DNA of 64,000 nt. Origin: Prevotella sp. E13-17. GTDB lineage: Bacteria; Bacteroidota; Bacteroidia; Bacteroidales; Bacteroidaceae. The notes beneath the pieces are model-generated. The model saw nothing but the letters and a program-made list of their open reading frames with translations. It had not been told where the DNA came from and made no database searches. Shown one piece after another: positions 55,501 through 63,082 of this stretch. Location: positions 2,604,001 through 2,668,000 of the forward strand of contig NZ_CP091787.1 in the NCBI RefSeq assembly GCF_022024035.1, given 5' to 3'. Position 1 is the stretch's first letter; every line of letters starts with the position of its first letter. The position numbers were made by a program, and so were the translations under genes.

Positions 55501-56503
55501 GTCACAGGGATGGGGCGTCGGCCTGGCCGTGACCAAAGGTCTGGTTGAAGCCCATGGAGGTATGATAACCGTGGAATCGGAACCTGGACGCGGGTCCGTA
55601 TTCACCGCTACGTTGCAGATGCAACCTGCAGCCTCAGCCCTAAAGAATGCTGATGACGAGAAAACTGTGGTAGCGACAACTGGTGACGAGGTAGAGCCCC
55701 AGCACACTGATGAGGGACTCAGCACCGTGCTCTTGGTCGAGGACAACCCTGACATGCTGCGGTTCCTCACCAGCATCTTTGAAGGAGAATTCCAGTTGTT
55801 CACTGCCAATGACGGACAGCAGGCTCTCGACCAGATCAGGGCCGCTCATCTGCCAGATATCATCGTCAGTGATGTGATGATGCCTCGTCTCAGCGGTACC
55901 GAGCTGTGCCGTGCCGTAAAGAGCGATATACTGACGGCCCACATCCCCGTCATACTGCTGACGGCCAAGGGCGGCACCCTGGCCACACGCGAAGGCTATG
56001 AGCTGGGGGCCGATGCCTACATAGAGAAACCCTTCGACCCCGCCGTCCTACTGCTGCAGGTGAAGAACACCCTGAAGACGCGCGACAACAACCGCCGACT
56101 GTTCAACGAGTCGTCGACACTCGACATCAGCGTGATGGCCAACAACCGCTATGACGAGAAGCTGCTGCGCGATATCCGCAGTATCGTTGAGGAGAATATC
56201 GGTAACAGCGACTTCTGTGTGAACGATGTGTGCATGGGGGTGGGCGTGAGCCGTACGAAGCTGCATGTGAAACTGAAGAGTCTGATCAATATGTCTATTG
56301 GCGAATATATCCGTGAGACGCGTGTCAGGAAGGCGAAGGAGCTGCTACTTGCAGGACATACGCCCACCGACACTGCCTATGCCACGGGATTCTCAGACCC
56401 CAACTACTTTGCCAAGTGTTTCAAGAAGTCGACGGGACAGCTTCCACGTGAGTTCGTGGCCCAGCAACAGGCGAAAAAAAATGAAGACACAGGCGAAAAG
56501 TAG
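52511..56503 (+). CDS. Hybrid two-component system regulator (HTCS)
   Basis: 1330 residues from MRRLILLLTIASVAVCAQ; the in-frame ATG at 52481 lies inside the promoter box. One inner-membrane protein combines sensor and response regulator. The periplasmic part holds two Reg_prop beta-propellers (repeats like GLIWFGTRNGLYRYNGYDF, RIWIGTDKGVCRY, DLWIGTTNGLYHYD) and a Y_Y_Y domain (EVKMEGLGSEWQYVGTQRKLYYS), then a membrane segment at about 767-790 (WWAYTAYALLLGAFLWWLF). The kinase has His826 in FTDISHEFKTPLS, LLSNAFKFTPQGG, SDTGIGMDEE and GWGVGLAVTKGL. The receiver has Asp1121 (IIVSDVMMPRLSG) and the Lys in YIEKPF. An AraC-type helix-turn-helix forms the end (VSRTKLHVKLKSLINMSIGEYIRETRV...TAYATGFSDPNYFAKCFKK). 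It should sense an oligosaccharide and switch on the flanking genes. Confidence 0.97.
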   Translation: MRRLILLLTIASVAVCAQPLVPRAAYNQPILFSHLTTGNGLLQSHITCILQDRRGLIWFGTRNGLYRYNGYDFQPFLRNINDSTSLPDNFIRSLCQDRQGRIWIGTDKGVCRYRTESNDFLRYGGMTGQVHSIVQHADGNIYCSSGILYVIDTSRQQLVAVTMPDGQTVIKGANVLAADRNALLWVGGRQGLHAYRPQGKSRLTEVSLRNAEERLDTDFITALYCDDHDHIWAGKNGRDLISYDQSTGAVSHYETGTPMNNNVVRAIDADRQGRIWVGTERGLVIISPDGHTEALRQDYANPFSLSDNAVYSILCDNDDNVWIGTYFGGVNLYSSASTRIKYYAPGNQPGQLGGKAVRQMAEEPPQRLWIATEDGGLNLLDRTSDNISRVNISGMSSDNIHSLIIDNHRNLWIGTFMGGLTRYNLDTHDAYTYDRHNSPLAENNIFALCTDRDSDLWIGTTNGLYHYDNASQQIEPIHQQPLDHAFVFHLDSDKDGIVWVGTRYNGLISYDKTTGTTHHYKAGSAPGQITDGYITTLLVTRSGQLWVGTNNGGLFLKKENASFESMIRSGVLAELCIYGLTESADGNLWITAGKSIYRLDPESRTATMLSEGDDLPTGHFNYTSALCDSQGTLWFGAVDGLVSFRPEQVMSEPTFPPVQFLPLTLDADKECDIDALDCITLSYDEAATIGIAFAAIQPAHTQGIVYEVKMEGLGSEWQYVGTQRKLYYSHLPSGRYVFSVRASSTRGVFSDSNIRSITIIIRPPFYATWWAYTAYALLLGAFLWWLFRHYRRRQHEKRMAYEMRIEKEKLEKLDQMKQAFFTDISHEFKTPLSLIIAPARKLLHEVKSGKSKENIETILKGAGTMQSLLDELVEAGGLRDIHQQLKMVYGNPLALVNDVSSRFQPLADEKGMVYNIEIEDWEAEGSYSPEAVEKIVANLLSNAFKFTPQGGTVELSATLSPHGELCITVSDTGIGMDEETVTHIFEKFYQANADGNKSQGWGVGLAVTKGLVEAHGGMITVESEPGRGSVFTATLQMQPAASALKNADDEKTVVATTGDEVEPQHTDEGLSTVLLVEDNPDMLRFLTSIFEGEFQLFTANDGQQALDQIRAAHLPDIIVSDVMMPRLSGTELCRAVKSDILTAHIPVILLTAKGGTLATREGYELGADAYIEKPFDPAVLLLQVKNTLKTRDNNRRLFNESSTLDISVMANNRYDEKLLRDIRSIVEENIGNSDFCVNDVCMGVGVSRTKLHVKLKSLINMSIGEYIRETRVRKAKELLLAGHTPTDTAYATGFSDPNYFAKCFKKSTGQLPREFVAQQQAKKNEDTGEK

Positions 56504-56523
56504 CGTTTCTGTCCACTCCCTAA

Positions 56524-56563
56524 CATTATTCCCTGTATTAAGAACATTTTTCCCTGTGTATAG
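56524..56563 (+). promoter_or_regulatory. Direct-repeat operator, candidate HTCS binding site
   Basis: Two 19-bp copies 21 bp apart: CATTATTCCCTGTATTAAG at 56524 and CATTTTTCCCTGTGTATAG at 56545, identical at 15 of 19 positions. They lie upstream of the TAACTTTG box at 56577, on the same helix face, directly after the regulator gene and before the first hydrolase gene. Confidence 0.55.
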
Positions 56564-56576
56564 GGTATCATTATCG

Positions 56577-56584
56577 TAACTTTG
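56577..56584 (+). promoter_or_regulatory. Promoter -7 box of the hydrolase operon
   Basis: TAACTTTG fits TAnnTTTG and lies 33 nt before the ATG at 56618. The frame's upstream start at 56582 would lie inside it. Confidence 0.6.
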
Positions 56585-56617
56585 CAAGCGAAAGGTATTT
56601 TAAAAAGGATCAGCACC

Positions 56618-59600
56618 ATGAACTTGCGAACAATTATCTGGCCAGTGGTCGCGGCTGGCATGACAATACTGACCGCGACGGCCCAGCAGGGCTTTGTCAA
56701 TCCCGTGCATAACATGCGTGACGGCTGCGTAGAACGTCATCGTGGCTATTTCTATATCATGGGTGAAGAGACGAAGGGCACCATCTCCAGATCAAAGGAC
56801 ATGGTGTCATGGTCCAATCCTGTGAAAGCGGTAACCACAGACGGTGCCACATGGCTGAACGACCCGCAGTGGACGCAGGCATATACTTATAAACAGGTGC
56901 AGGCGGGCGATCTGATCTACCGTAATGGTGTATGGCACAGCTACTTCAACGGCATTGGCCATTGCTACTGCGACGAACCGCAGGGCAACTATAAAGAGCA
57001 AACGCTGATGGAGCCCTTCGACGACTACGGCATTGATGTGCAGGTATTCCAGGACGAAGACGGTGAGATATACTGGGTGAAGAAGCGCAACCCTACCGAC
57101 CCGCATCCCATGACACGTGCTGCCAGCAATATTGACGGGCCTGAGGTGTGGGCTTTCCGCATGAACTCGCCTTTCTCGCGCTGGGACATCACCGAGGGCA
57201 GAGTGCAGATGACTCACCAGCGCGGACACCCCACCAGCCTGAATCATATCAACTTCGAGGGTCCGGAGTTAGCGCGCTACCATGACAAATACTATATATT
57301 CTATGCTGTGAACCGCATGGGACCACGCTCGGGCATGTACCAGGTGGGGTGCGCCATCAGCGACCAGCCCATGAACTTCAACAACTCGAAGAAGCTGCCA
57401 CATCCGGTGATCACCCGCAACACCGAACAGCAGCTCATTGACTATAAGCCCATCGCCCCTACGGCCGAGCATGGCGGTTGGGATGCACGGTACACCATGA
57501 GTCAGCCTTCGGGCAGCTGGACATCCGCCGACTATGACGACTCGTCATGGAAGCAAGGTCAGGGCGGTTTCGGCTATCAGGAGTTTGATTTATTTTCCGG
57601 AACGACGATGACCAATGCCAGGGTGCGTGCCCGCAAGACTTTCTGGAAGACCACCAATATCTACATACGGCGCACGTTCACACTCGATGAGGTGCCCTCG
57701 CACATGGGCATGAAACTGTGGGTGAACGGTACGGCGACCTTCTATATCAACGGTCACGACTTCAAGGTGACATCATCCAACAATACCTATTCCGTACGTA
57801 TGATAGACCCGTCGTGGCTGAAGCCAGGAGAGAATATCGTGGCAGTGGCAGGTGTGAGTTCCAACACATCGAATACCAGCCAGCAGCTCATCGACTTCGG
57901 CTTCTACGACACGGGCGACGAGGATATGTATCCCGTGATGATCGGTCCGGCACAGCCCAACTTCACTGCCGGTCCCAACGGCTTTGAGCGGTGGATGGTT
58001 TACAAGTCTTATATCGAAGGGCAGCAGAAACAGAGTATCGATCGCATACACTTCTACGGCCAGGAACCCGTGGTGGAGTCTACAGTGAAAGGGTCGGCAG
58101 GCTACCATCCTGCACCGGCACAGCCCACCATGATCAACTATCTCGACTATGCGCTGTACTATCCGTTCCGTTTCCTGGGCGGATCGGAATGGAAGGTGGT
58201 CGATAAGGTGATGGCACCAACGGCTGCCACGGGCGGCGAGCTGCTGCTGCGAAAACCCGCCGAGGCCAACTACCGCTTCGAAGTGCCTCTGCGACTGCAG
58301 GGCAGCAACGACTGGGGCGGTGCCTATGCCTACTATAAGGATGAACAGAACTGGGTGCGCGTGGAGATAGGACGTGAAGGCAAGTGGCGACTGACCAACA
58401 GCATAGATGGAACAGTCACCACGGCTGAGAAGCCCCTGCCCGCCAAGTTCCGCTTCCTGGAAGACCACCCGTTGGTGGCTGGCTATGCCGAGCCATGGCA
58501 CACACTGACCATATATAAAAACGTGGACCGGCTTCACGTGATGCTCGACGAGTTCAACCTGACCATTGGCGGCGATGCCGTGATAGGACACAGCGGCGCT
58601 GGAACAGTAGGACTGGTGGCCTCGTCGCCGACAGTGAGTTTTGATGCCATACAATATACAGCGGGCTGGGACGAATGGAACAGTCATGTGCTGGGCTGGA
58701 CGCCCCAGGGTGGCACGTGGACAGTGGATGACGGCGGACTGTCGCAGCAGTCGACGGAAGCTGTCGAGGCCCTCGCACTGAAGGGCGACCCAGCATGGAA
58801 CTATGAGTTCTCTGCCTATATGACTACCGACGGCCTGGCTACGGCTGGCGAGGCAGGCTTCTATCCTGTCTATGTCGATGGACAGAACTATGTGCGTGCT
58901 ACCATCAATTACGGCAAGAAGGCACTGGACATCACATCGTGCGAACAGGGCATCGTGACCAGCCAGCAGACGGTTCCATTGAACCATAAGACCATGCGGC
59001 AGTATTCGTTCTCGACATCATCGGCCTATCCCACCAATTCGTACATCTACGAACTGCGTAATGAGACGGAGGTGTCGGGTATCGACGTGCTGTGGCTGGA
59101 AGGACCCTATCCCTACCTGAACCAGACATTCGACCTGCCCACAAAAGTGATTGTGATGGCAAGGGAAGGCAGTTCGTGGAAGCAAGTGGAGGCAACGCTG
59201 CAGGGCGAGCCGAAGCTGGGCGTGATGAACACCTACACGTTTGCACCGGTGAAGACCTCGGCAGTAAGACTGTACCTGACGCCCAAGTCGGGAACGCATG
59301 CACGTCCGTTCTGCATCTATGTACACGAAGACGTGGCAGCGGGCTATCACCTGAGGGCACGGCGTGAGCGCGACGGCGTGAGGATCATGGTTGACGGCCA
59401 GCTCATGGCCACGGTACAGGGCAACTGGCAGCCGTCGGTGCCCGCACTGGCAACGAAGGGCCTGGCCGCTCACTTCAACAACATGCTCTGCTACCAGACA
59501 GGGGGTGTCAGGGTGGAAAGCATCAGCATAGCCGAGACGGGGTGCACTGTAGGCAAAAGCCAGCAGCTGAAGGCCACCATCCTGCCTGCCGATGCCACTA

Positions 59601-59884
59601 ACACGATGCTAAGCTGGGTAAGCAGCAACCCCGACGTGCTGTCAGTCGATGACAACGGCATCATCACCCGCCATGCCGAGGGGGCAGTTACCATCACTGC
59701 CCATGCTGCCGACGGTGGTTCGGCCAAGGGCAGCGTGGTCGTCGGCGATGCCACGAAGGTGGAGAGCGTGATGACTGTCCCCACTTGGCACAAGAGGGCA
59801 CTGATCTACAATCTGGCAGGGCAGCGTACGGCGAAAAGAAAAGGGTTATTCATCATTGACGGGAAAAAAAACATTATAAAATGA
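56618..59884 (+). CDS. Composite secreted protein: GH43-like propeller split by a beta sandwich
   Basis: 1088 residues from MNLRTIIWPVVAAGMTILTATAQ. The five-bladed propeller starts NPVHNMRDGCVERHRGYFYIMGEE. Candidate GH43-type acids are Asp35, Asp140 (DDYGIDVQVFQDEDGEIYW) and Glu214 (NFEGPELARYHDKYYIFYA). Residues about 285-430 are an inserted galactose-binding-like jelly roll (SADYDDSSWKQGQGGFGYQ...LWVNGTATFYINGHD...LKPGENIVAVAG), after which the last propeller strands resume (PAQPNFTAGPNGFERWMVYKS). A concanavalin-like domain follows (YRFEVPLRLQGSNDWGGAYAYYKDEQNW), then another beta region, a BIG2 domain (about 962-1042, VESISIAETGCTVGKSQQLKATILPADAT) and a short T9SS-like tail (ALIYNLAGQRTAKRKGLFIIDG). 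The substrate is probably an arabinoside, inferred from neighbours. First gene of the hydrolase operon; 4-nt overlap with the next. Confidence 0.85.
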   Translation: MNLRTIIWPVVAAGMTILTATAQQGFVNPVHNMRDGCVERHRGYFYIMGEETKGTISRSKDMVSWSNPVKAVTTDGATWLNDPQWTQAYTYKQVQAGDLIYRNGVWHSYFNGIGHCYCDEPQGNYKEQTLMEPFDDYGIDVQVFQDEDGEIYWVKKRNPTDPHPMTRAASNIDGPEVWAFRMNSPFSRWDITEGRVQMTHQRGHPTSLNHINFEGPELARYHDKYYIFYAVNRMGPRSGMYQVGCAISDQPMNFNNSKKLPHPVITRNTEQQLIDYKPIAPTAEHGGWDARYTMSQPSGSWTSADYDDSSWKQGQGGFGYQEFDLFSGTTMTNARVRARKTFWKTTNIYIRRTFTLDEVPSHMGMKLWVNGTATFYINGHDFKVTSSNNTYSVRMIDPSWLKPGENIVAVAGVSSNTSNTSQQLIDFGFYDTGDEDMYPVMIGPAQPNFTAGPNGFERWMVYKSYIEGQQKQSIDRIHFYGQEPVVESTVKGSAGYHPAPAQPTMINYLDYALYYPFRFLGGSEWKVVDKVMAPTAATGGELLLRKPAEANYRFEVPLRLQGSNDWGGAYAYYKDEQNWVRVEIGREGKWRLTNSIDGTVTTAEKPLPAKFRFLEDHPLVAGYAEPWHTLTIYKNVDRLHVMLDEFNLTIGGDAVIGHSGAGTVGLVASSPTVSFDAIQYTAGWDEWNSHVLGWTPQGGTWTVDDGGLSQQSTEAVEALALKGDPAWNYEFSAYMTTDGLATAGEAGFYPVYVDGQNYVRATINYGKKALDITSCEQGIVTSQQTVPLNHKTMRQYSFSTSSAYPTNSYIYELRNETEVSGIDVLWLEGPYPYLNQTFDLPTKVIVMAREGSSWKQVEATLQGEPKLGVMNTYTFAPVKTSAVRLYLTPKSGTHARPFCIYVHEDVAAGYHLRARRERDGVRIMVDGQLMATVQGNWQPSVPALATKGLAAHFNNMLCYQTGGVRVESISIAETGCTVGKSQQLKATILPADATNTMLSWVSSNPDVLSVDDNGIITRHAEGAVTITAHAADGGSAKGSVVVGDATKVESVMTVPTWHKRALIYNLAGQRTAKRKGLFIIDGKKNIIK

Positions 59885-61047
59885 CAAGCAAAAAGACAAC
59901 GCTATTCTTCAAGACTGGCATGCTGGCCGCCATGCTCATGGCATGGCCTGCGGCCTCGGCACCGACCATCGGCGACGCCCCCTACGGACAGGCACGCACC
60001 GCCGACCGCCATACGCGCCTGCCACTGGCCACGGAGCCCGTGATGGACTACTGGATGCGCGACACATGGATGACGCTGGGCCCCGACGGCTACTACTACA
60101 TGACGGGCACGACGGCCGACCCCACAAGGGTATTTCCCGGTCAGACTCACTGCTGGGACTGGAACGACGGCATCTACGTGTTCCGCTCTAAGGACATGAA
60201 GGAGTGGACACCGTTGGGCCGCGTGTGGTCGCTCGACGACGACGGCACCTGGCAGCGTGAAGCCAAGGTGTTTGGGGAGGACGAACGCTACCCAAAACGC
60301 TCGCTCAACGGCGACGTGATGGACAACCGCTTCCGAGCTGTGTGGGCACCCGAGCTGCACTACCTGAAAAGTCAGAAGTGCTGGTTCATCGTGGCCTGCA
60401 TGAACAACTCGAAGACGGGCGGCAAGGGCTCGTTTGTGCTCAGGAGCACGACGGGCGGCCCCGAGGGTCCCTACGTGAACATCGAGGCCAACGAGGAGGA
60501 ACCGCTGTTCGACAATATCGACGGCTCGCTGTTTGAAGATGAAGACGGAACGGTCTATTTCATAGGCCACAACCACTATATAGCCAGGATGAAAGCCGAC
60601 ATGTCGGGGCTGGACGAACCGCTGCGCAGGATGCAGGAGATAGCCTATCATCCTGAACCCTACATCGAAGGGGCCTTCATCTGCAAGGAAGGGGGACGCT
60701 ATCACCTGGTGCAGGCTATATGGTCGCACCGTCTCGACGACGGGACGGCCACCTACTGCCCCGCAGTAGATGACAACCGCACCCGCTACAGCTACGACTG
60801 CATCATCGCATCGGCCGACAATATCTATGGTCCATACGGGCCCCGCTATAACGCCATCACCGGCGGCGGGCACAACAACCTGTTCCGCGACAAGCAGGGG
60901 CAGTGGTGGGCCACCATCTTCTTCAATCCACGGGGCGCTCAGGCCAAGGAGTACAAACAGACATGCCGACCGGGCGTGGTGCCTATGAAGTTCAGAAAGG
61001 GACGTTTCGCCATCGACTATAAGAGAGTAACGAAAAAAACACAATGA
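59881..61047 (+). CDS. Secreted GH43-family glycoside hydrolase
   Basis: 388 residues with an N-terminal signal (TGMLAAMLMAWPAASA). A single five-bladed propeller. Candidate base is Asp61 (MDYWMRDTWMTLGPDGYYYMTG), with VWAPELHYLK, pKa-tuning Asp214 (DGSLFEDEDGTVYFIGHNHY), acid Glu263 (YIEGAFICKEGGRYHLVQA) and the His loop GGGHNNLFRDKQGQWWATIFFNP. The family contains alpha-L-arabinofuranosidases, arabinanases, xylosidases and galactosidases; the exact activity is unknown. It overlaps the preceding gene by 4 nt (ATGA), and the GH51 gene begins 1 nt after its stop. Confidence 0.88.
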   Translation: MTSKKTTLFFKTGMLAAMLMAWPAASAPTIGDAPYGQARTADRHTRLPLATEPVMDYWMRDTWMTLGPDGYYYMTGTTADPTRVFPGQTHCWDWNDGIYVFRSKDMKEWTPLGRVWSLDDDGTWQREAKVFGEDERYPKRSLNGDVMDNRFRAVWAPELHYLKSQKCWFIVACMNNSKTGGKGSFVLRSTTGGPEGPYVNIEANEEEPLFDNIDGSLFEDEDGTVYFIGHNHYIARMKADMSGLDEPLRRMQEIAYHPEPYIEGAFICKEGGRYHLVQAIWSHRLDDGTATYCPAVDDNRTRYSYDCIIASADNIYGPYGPRYNAITGGGHNNLFRDKQGQWWATIFFNPRGAQAKEYKQTCRPGVVPMKFRKGRFAIDYKRVTKKTQ

Positions 61048-61048
61048 T

Positions 61049-63082
61049 ATGAAGACAAACAAATGTTTTACCGCCGTAGTGCTGACAGCACTAATGGCCA
61101 CAGGCATCCAGGCCCAGAACCATAGTGTGACCATCACCACGGCAAAGGCAAAGAAGGTGTCGCGCATGATCTATGGCTGGCACTATGAGGAGATAGGCAA
61201 CATCGGCGAGGGCGGACTCTATGCCGAGATGGTACGCAACCGTGGTTTCGAGGAAGCCAACCTCCCCGGAGGACTTGTCATCGAGAACGGACAGTATAAG
61301 GACGTGCCCAATCCTGGGCACCCCAACAAGCGCGTCTATCAGATAGACCCGCTGGTGGGATGGGTTACCACACCGCTGTCCAACAGTCCCATACGCATCA
61401 CCTGCACCGACCGACACCCGCTGAACGACCAGAACCCGCACTCGATGGCTGTCAACGTCATCAGCAACGACCTGGGGCGTGCCGCCATCCACAACCAGGG
61501 CTACAACGGCATGGCTTTCAAGCAGGGCGTGGCCTGCCGCCTGTCGTTCTATGCCCGTAGCGAGGGCTACGAGGGTACCGTCGCCTTCCGACTCTCCGAC
61601 GAGGAGGGACGGGCCGTGTCGGAAGCTAAGTCGTTCACCATCGGGAAAGGCCAATGGACGAAATACGAGTGTGAACTCGTGCCGACAAAGAACATTGCTG
61701 CCGGCATGCTCACCATCGTTCCCTCGCAGCGCGGACGCTTCCAGTTAGACATGGTGTCGATGTTCCCGTCGGACACCTACGACGGCGGACGCTCAGTGTT
61801 CCGTGCCGACGTGCTGCAGAACCTCATCGACTACCGTCCCCACTTCCTGCGCTTCCCTGGCGGTTGCATCGTCCATGGCGTTAACGAGGAGACGATGTAC
61901 CACTGGAAGAAGACCATCGGCGACATAGCCCAGAGGCCTGGACAGTGGTGCAAGTGGGAGCCCCACTACCGTACCGACGGACTGGGCTACCATGAGTTCT
62001 ACGAGCTATGCGAATACATGGGCTGCGATGCCATGTATGTCACCCCGACGGGCATGGCCTGCACGGAATGGGTGCACCGCGACGACCAGCGTCATTTCTT
62101 ACACAAGGAGACCGACGTGAACTATTATATCAACGACCTGCTCGACGCCATCGAATATGCCATAGGGCCTGTCGACAGCCGATGGGGAGCCGAGCGCGCC
62201 AAGAACGGACATCCCGAACCCTTCCCGCTGAAGTATGTCGAGATAGGCAACGAGGACTTCGGTCCTGTCTATTACGAGAAGTACCACCAGATCTACTCGG
62301 CAGTGAAGCAGCGCTATCCCCAGCTGCGCTTCATCGCCAACAGCCCGCTGGGCACCGAGGGCGAGAAAGAGCGTTTCATGGATGAGTTCATAGACAGGAG
62401 CGAGGTGGAAATCTATGACGAGCACTACTACAAGGACATTCCATGGGCCGTGAAAAATTTCCATAAGTACGATGTATACAAGCGGCGCGGCATTGACATC
62501 TTCATCGGTGAGCTGGGCATACAGAGCAACGGCGTGGGCGGACCGTCGGGCCGCTACCCGGGCAGCATCCTGGCCGAGGGCATCTTCAAGATGGGACTGG
62601 AGCGCAACGGCGACATGAACCCCATCATGGCCGACCGCCCACTGATGCGCAACTGGGAATCCATAGACCGCAACGACATGCAGCCGCTGATACTCAACAG
62701 CAGCACGGTGAGCGCCCGCACGTTCAATTACTATCTGTGCAAGATGCTGCGTGACAACCCCGTTGACCAGGTATTCGACGTGGCCAACAGTGAGGGCGAA
62801 CAGACGCTCTTCGTCACCGCAGGTCGCGACCTGCAGCGCAAGCAGATGGTGGTGAAGATCATCAATCTGAGCGAACAGCCTCAGGCGTTTGAACTGAAAA
62901 CCGACAAGAACTTCAAGAATCGCCAGACGGAAGTTCTGACCCTCACTGCCACACCCGACCAGCGGGTGACACCGCTGACGCCCGATGCTGTCAGCACAGT
63001 CACTACGACAACTACTGTCAGCAAGGGTGATAAGATTACCCTGCCCGGCAACGCATTCGTCATCTACAGAATAAGCCTATGA
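61049..63082 (+). CDS. GH51 alpha-L-arabinofuranosidase
   Basis: 677 residues. Signal peptide MKTNKCFTAVVLTALMATGIQAQ. The family's N-terminal motif MIYGWHYEEIGNIGEGGLYAEMVRNRGFEE is clear, followed by a carbohydrate-binding-like insertion (RLSFYARSEGYEGTVAFRLSDEEG). The TIM barrel has FLRFPGGCIVHGVN, acid/base Glu402 (YVEIGNEDFGPVYYEKY), YDEHYYKDIPWAVKN and nucleophile Glu488 (FIGELGIQSNGVG). The C-terminal beta sandwich ends KITLPGNAFVIYRISL. It removes terminal alpha-L-arabinofuranose from arabinan, arabinoxylan or arabinogalactan. Its stop overlaps the sulfatase start. Confidence 0.95.
   Translation: MKTNKCFTAVVLTALMATGIQAQNHSVTITTAKAKKVSRMIYGWHYEEIGNIGEGGLYAEMVRNRGFEEANLPGGLVIENGQYKDVPNPGHPNKRVYQIDPLVGWVTTPLSNSPIRITCTDRHPLNDQNPHSMAVNVISNDLGRAAIHNQGYNGMAFKQGVACRLSFYARSEGYEGTVAFRLSDEEGRAVSEAKSFTIGKGQWTKYECELVPTKNIAAGMLTIVPSQRGRFQLDMVSMFPSDTYDGGRSVFRADVLQNLIDYRPHFLRFPGGCIVHGVNEETMYHWKKTIGDIAQRPGQWCKWEPHYRTDGLGYHEFYELCEYMGCDAMYVTPTGMACTEWVHRDDQRHFLHKETDVNYYINDLLDAIEYAIGPVDSRWGAERAKNGHPEPFPLKYVEIGNEDFGPVYYEKYHQIYSAVKQRYPQLRFIANSPLGTEGEKERFMDEFIDRSEVEIYDEHYYKDIPWAVKNFHKYDVYKRRGIDIFIGELGIQSNGVGGPSGRYPGSILAEGIFKMGLERNGDMNPIMADRPLMRNWESIDRNDMQPLILNSSTVSARTFNYYLCKMLRDNPVDQVFDVANSEGEQTLFVTAGRDLQRKQMVVKIINLSEQPQAFELKTDKNFKNRQTEVLTLTATPDQRVTPLTPDAVSTVTTTTTVSKGDKITLPGNAFVIYRISL

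Noticed and set aside
59902..61167. Minus-strand frame of 421 codons opposite the GH43 gene
   Set aside because: The plus strand has signal peptide, catalytic motifs and operon overlaps; the minus frame shows no family motif.
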